In this document: piece after piece, positions 6,708 through 8,287 of the stretch
Numbering within the stretch: position 1 is the first letter of the stretch
Layout: each line of letters begins with the position of its first letter
DNA from: VGWB01 sp964614245
GTDB lineage: Bacteria; Bacteroidota; Ignavibacteria; UBA10030
Assembly: GCA_964614245.1 (NCBI GenBank)
Contig: CAZTKU010000130.1
Location: 1-8,287 of the forward strand
Direction: 5' to 3'
DNA: 8,287 bases
Made by a program: the position numbers and the translations under genes
The notes under the pieces: generated by a model
Told to the model about the DNA's origin: nothing
Seen by the model: only the letters and a program-made list of their open reading frames with translations
The model's database searches: none

Positions 6708-7916
6708 CTACATTTGCTCAACGGCCTCGACGCGTTTCTCTATAGACGGGTGGCTGTGGAAAAGGAACTCAATCACCGGATGCGGGGCGGTATCGGCAAG
6801 ATTAATCGTTGCCAGCTTCCGCAATGCATTGACAAATGCCTCTCTGTTCCCTGACGTCGTTATCGCAAAACGATCAGCCGCTCGCTCGTGCGAACGCGAC
6901 AGCATGTTGGAGAGCGGGCCCGTGATCAACGAATAGATCCCCAGCCAGAGACCAAGAAGCGGCAAGGCTGCAAGTTGGTCGACTGAAGAAAATCCAAACC
7001 ACGAGAGGCTCGCACGATAGACCCCTGCGGTGAGATACAGACCCAAGAATGTACTGATCGTTCCAACCGCCAACGTCACCCAGACATGTTTGAACGTATA
7101 ATGCCCCAATTCGTGCGCAAAGATCGTTCCGATCTCCTCGTTCGTGAAGTTGGCCACCAATGTATCACCAAGGATGATGCGTTTTGACCTCCCAATGCCC
7201 GTGAACGCGGCGTTTGCCTTCTTCGTGTTCTTGCTCATATCAAACACGAACACTCCTTGCACCGACACCCCAAGCTTGTGACAGAGACCGAGGATGTGAT
7301 TCCTCAGCTCCCCATCCTCCAGCGGTTTGAATCTGTAAAAGAGAGGAAGAATGAGCACCGGCGCAACGCGTGCCAAGACGAGAGAAAAAAGAAAGAGAAT
7401 CGCTCCCACAGGCAGCCACCAGAGGTCCCCCATGCTCCTCAAACAGTAATAGAGCACCAGGAGAATCGGCGTGCCGAGAAACACACCGACAAGCATTCCC
7501 TTTGTTCCCTCCCAAATCCAAGCCCGGAATCTCTGATTGGAGAGATTGTACTTGTGCTCCAGGTAGAAGCCCGAGTAGAGTTTCAGGGGAAAAGTCAACA
7601 CCATCTCGACGAGGCCGAGTCCAGCTGCGAACAGCAGCAGCGCGAGGTAGTCGTTTTCAACCGGTGTGCGTGCCAATTCCTCAAGCGTCCGCGTCGCATG
7701 AGTCGCGACGAGGAGGATCGTGAGGGCAAAGAACAGAAGAGCGCCAGCGATCCCCAGCGCGATCCTGATGCAAGCATAGCGTTTAGCGATTGCTTGGGTC
7801 TGAGATGGCTGGGGCTGAGGGCGGTGTTGCGCTGAGGGGTTTTGTGCGTTGGTTGGAGGTTCCTGTAGTTCTACGGGATTTGCCCCGAGAAGGTCGGGGC
7901 CTACAGCCTGCTCCAT
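6708..7916 (-). CDS. Ste24/HtpX-like membrane zinc metallopeptidase, family M48
   Basis: A 402-residue integral-membrane peptidase. Hydrophobic segments lie at about 48-72, 91-111, 139-159, 165-192, 275-300 and 314-334, as in Ste24-type CAAX proteases with an N-terminal M48_N domain. The zinc site is HELGH (His268, Glu269, His272) plus Glu344 in SRSHERAADRF; the C-terminal HSHPSIEKR (387-395) matches the conserved HPS motif. Bacterial members are thought to act in membrane-protein quality control, since bacteria lack the CAAX prenylation substrate; this one's substrate is unknown. Residues 1-42 form an unusual Pro/Gln-rich extension ahead of the first helix. No alternative ATG, GTG or TTG lies between 7916 and helix 1, and an upstream in-frame stop leaves 7916 as the only ATG. 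No Shine-Dalgarno is visible. Codons 4-18 are made of an inverted repeat (7863-7906). It is the first gene of the seven-gene series. Confidence 0.93.
   Translation of the reverse strand: MEQAVGPDLLGANPVELQEPPTNAQNPSAQHRPQPQPSQTQAIAKRYACIRIALGIAGALLFFALTILLVATHATRTLEELARTPVENDYLALLLFAAGLGLVEMVLTFPLKLYSGFYLEHKYNLSNQRFRAWIWEGTKGMLVGVFLGTPILLVLYYCLRSMGDLWWLPVGAILFLFSLVLARVAPVLILPLFYRFKPLEDGELRNHILGLCHKLGVSVQGVFVFDMSKNTKKANAAFTGIGRSKRIILGDTLVANFTNEEIGTIFAHELGHYTFKHVWVTLAVGTISTFLGLYLTAGVYRASLSWFGFSSVDQLAALPLLGLWLGIYSLITGPLSNMLSRSHERAADRFAITTSGNREAFVNALRKLATINLADTAPHPVIEFLFHSHPSIEKRVEAVEQM
7863..7906. repeat. Nested inverted repeat, REP-like, inside the 5' end of the M48 gene
   Basis: GCCCCGA (7882-7888) and TCGGGGC (7894-7900) form a 7-bp stem around a 5-nt loop. 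Outer arms CTGTAG (7863-7868) and CTACAG (7901-7906) also pair, with a 13-nt insertion on the left side that itself pairs with the arm (GTAG 7865-7868 with CTAC 7871-7874). Paired inner and outer arms flanking a short loop resemble dispersed intergenic palindromes. The element falls on codons 4-18 of the peptidase, which explains their odd composition. Only one copy is in the window. Confidence 0.6.
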
Positions 7917-7958
7917 GAAATGGTTGATCGAAGGGGTGGACTCATCTGTGGTTTATCC

Positions 7959-7987
7959 AAAATACCAAAGGGGGAACTGAAAAGCAA
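7959..7987 (-). promoter_or_regulatory. Candidate promoter for the seven-gene minus-strand series
   Basis: On the minus strand TTGCTT (7982-7987) is followed after exactly 17 nt by TATTTT (7959-7964), and the TTTTGG just after resembles the Bacteroidota -7 element. Transcription would begin near 7951 with a leader of about 35 nt. Its position in the gap before the first gene of the series supports it. Whether all seven genes depend on it is not shown; the 33- and 87-nt gaps could hold further promoters. Confidence 0.45.
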
Positions 7988-7992
7988 GGATG

Positions 7993-8229
7993 TTATTCGG
8001 CGAGCCGCACGACAATCTTGTCCTTCATCCTTACTCCCTTCATACCGCTGAGGATTCCCGCAAGCGAGAGGCTAGGTTGTGCGGTGAAGCAGTGTGTCGC
8101 GCCGTACGAAATCCCCTCCTGCCGTGGAGGGCCTTCTGCGCGGCCGGGAGGCCGAAGATCGGCATCGCACATTGGCCTCACACTATCGTGCTCGACAAGT
8201 AGAGGAAGAACCAGTCGACGGCACACTAG
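7993..8229. other. Stretch without a supportable gene; contains an unconvincing minus-strand frame
   Basis: A minus-strand frame is open from the right edge (first possible start TTG at 8283) to TAA at 7993. Its 96-residue reading has no family I know, contains many Arg, Pro and Ser residues and spans a possible insertion-sequence end, so it does not look like a native protein. Its last codons, from an ATG at 8030-8032, read MKDKIVVRLAE, preceded by GGGAGTAAGG like a ribosome site. This could be the remnant of a gene or chance. No tRNA or known RNA fold was recognised. Confidence 0.4.
8114..8154. repeat. Two adjacent GC-rich hairpins
   Basis: CCCTCC (8114-8119) pairs with GGAGGG (8126-8131) across a 6-nt loop. 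Ten bases further, CGGCC (8141-8145) pairs with GGCCG (8150-8154) across a 4-nt loop. Neither is followed by a T-run on either strand, so they are not intrinsic terminators. They could belong to a repeat element or a structured RNA. Confidence 0.5.
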
Positions 8230-8244
8230 GAGGCTGCTGAAAAA
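8230..8244. mobile_element. Possible terminal inverted repeat of an insertion sequence extending past the right edge
   Basis: GAGGCTGCTGAAAAA resembles the ends of several insertion sequences, where GAGGCTGTTGAAAAA-type termini occur. It is preceded by CTAG (8226-8229), which could be a target site. The following bases contain a short inverted repeat (GTCCT at 8249-8253, AGGAC at 8260-8264). No transposase is in the window, and the resemblance is from memory, so this is a tentative call. Confidence 0.35.
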
Positions 8245-8287
8245 CCCCGTCCTCAAAGAAGGACTGAACCGCCCCCGAGCCAAAAAC

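Noticed and set aside
7257..7835. A 192-codon open frame on the plus strand
   Set aside because: It is antisense to the M48 peptidase, and its Arg/Glu/Gln-rich composition is the complement of hydrophobic membrane-helix codons.
1..8287. CRISPR arrays, tRNA/rRNA genes, toxin-antitoxin or defence modules
   Set aside because: No regularly spaced repeats, no cloverleaf-like segments in the gaps, and every sizeable convincing frame has a housekeeping or envelope assignment or a membrane-protein architecture.

Overview
The window is an ordinary, tightly packed bacterial chromosome segment of moderately high GC, from a Gram-negative (diderm) organism. The diderm call rests on a CMP-KDO synthetase (LPS pathway), two lipoprotein-like envelope proteins and an exported amidohydrolase. 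A separate GatC implies amidotransferase-made Gln-tRNA and/or Asn-tRNA. The style of the proteins suggests the Bacteroidota/Ignavibacteria/Chlorobi (FCB) side of the tree, but that placement is an impression, not something the sequence proves.

Layout, left to right. Positions 1-879 (minus) hold the N-terminal 293 residues of an exported YtcJ-type amidohydrolase that runs off the left edge. A divergent promoter region (880-1080) separates it from a small plus-strand gene (1081-1569) for a single-pass membrane protein with a coiled coil, which ends in a strong hairpin terminator (1611-1640). The terminator sits between convergent units. From 7916 down to 1678 the minus strand carries a seven-gene, probably co-transcribed series: Ste24-like M48 peptidase, PlsC acyltransferase, gatC, kdsB, pyrG, a lipoprotein of unknown function and a CpoB/YbgF-like TPR protein. 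Gaps are 33, 8, 3, 87, 13 and 11 nt. A candidate promoter lies at 7959-7987. The 87-nt gap between kdsB and pyrG is almost filled by a possible 25-codon ORF.

The genes share a theme. PyrG makes CTP; KdsB spends CTP to activate KDO for LPS; PlsC makes phosphatidate, which is next activated with CTP for phospholipid synthesis; the M48 peptidase and the two distal proteins also belong to the envelope. GatC is the odd one out, and such stand-alone gatC genes are common.

Positions 7993-8287 have no gene I can support. They contain GC-rich hairpins and, at 8230-8244, a motif resembling the end of an insertion sequence that would extend beyond the right edge. A nested inverted repeat at 7863-7906 lies inside the first codons of the M48 gene and looks like a dispersed repeat taken into coding sequence. 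I see no CRISPR array, tRNA, rRNA or defence system, and no clear new multi-gene system; the leads worth following are small and listed as findings.
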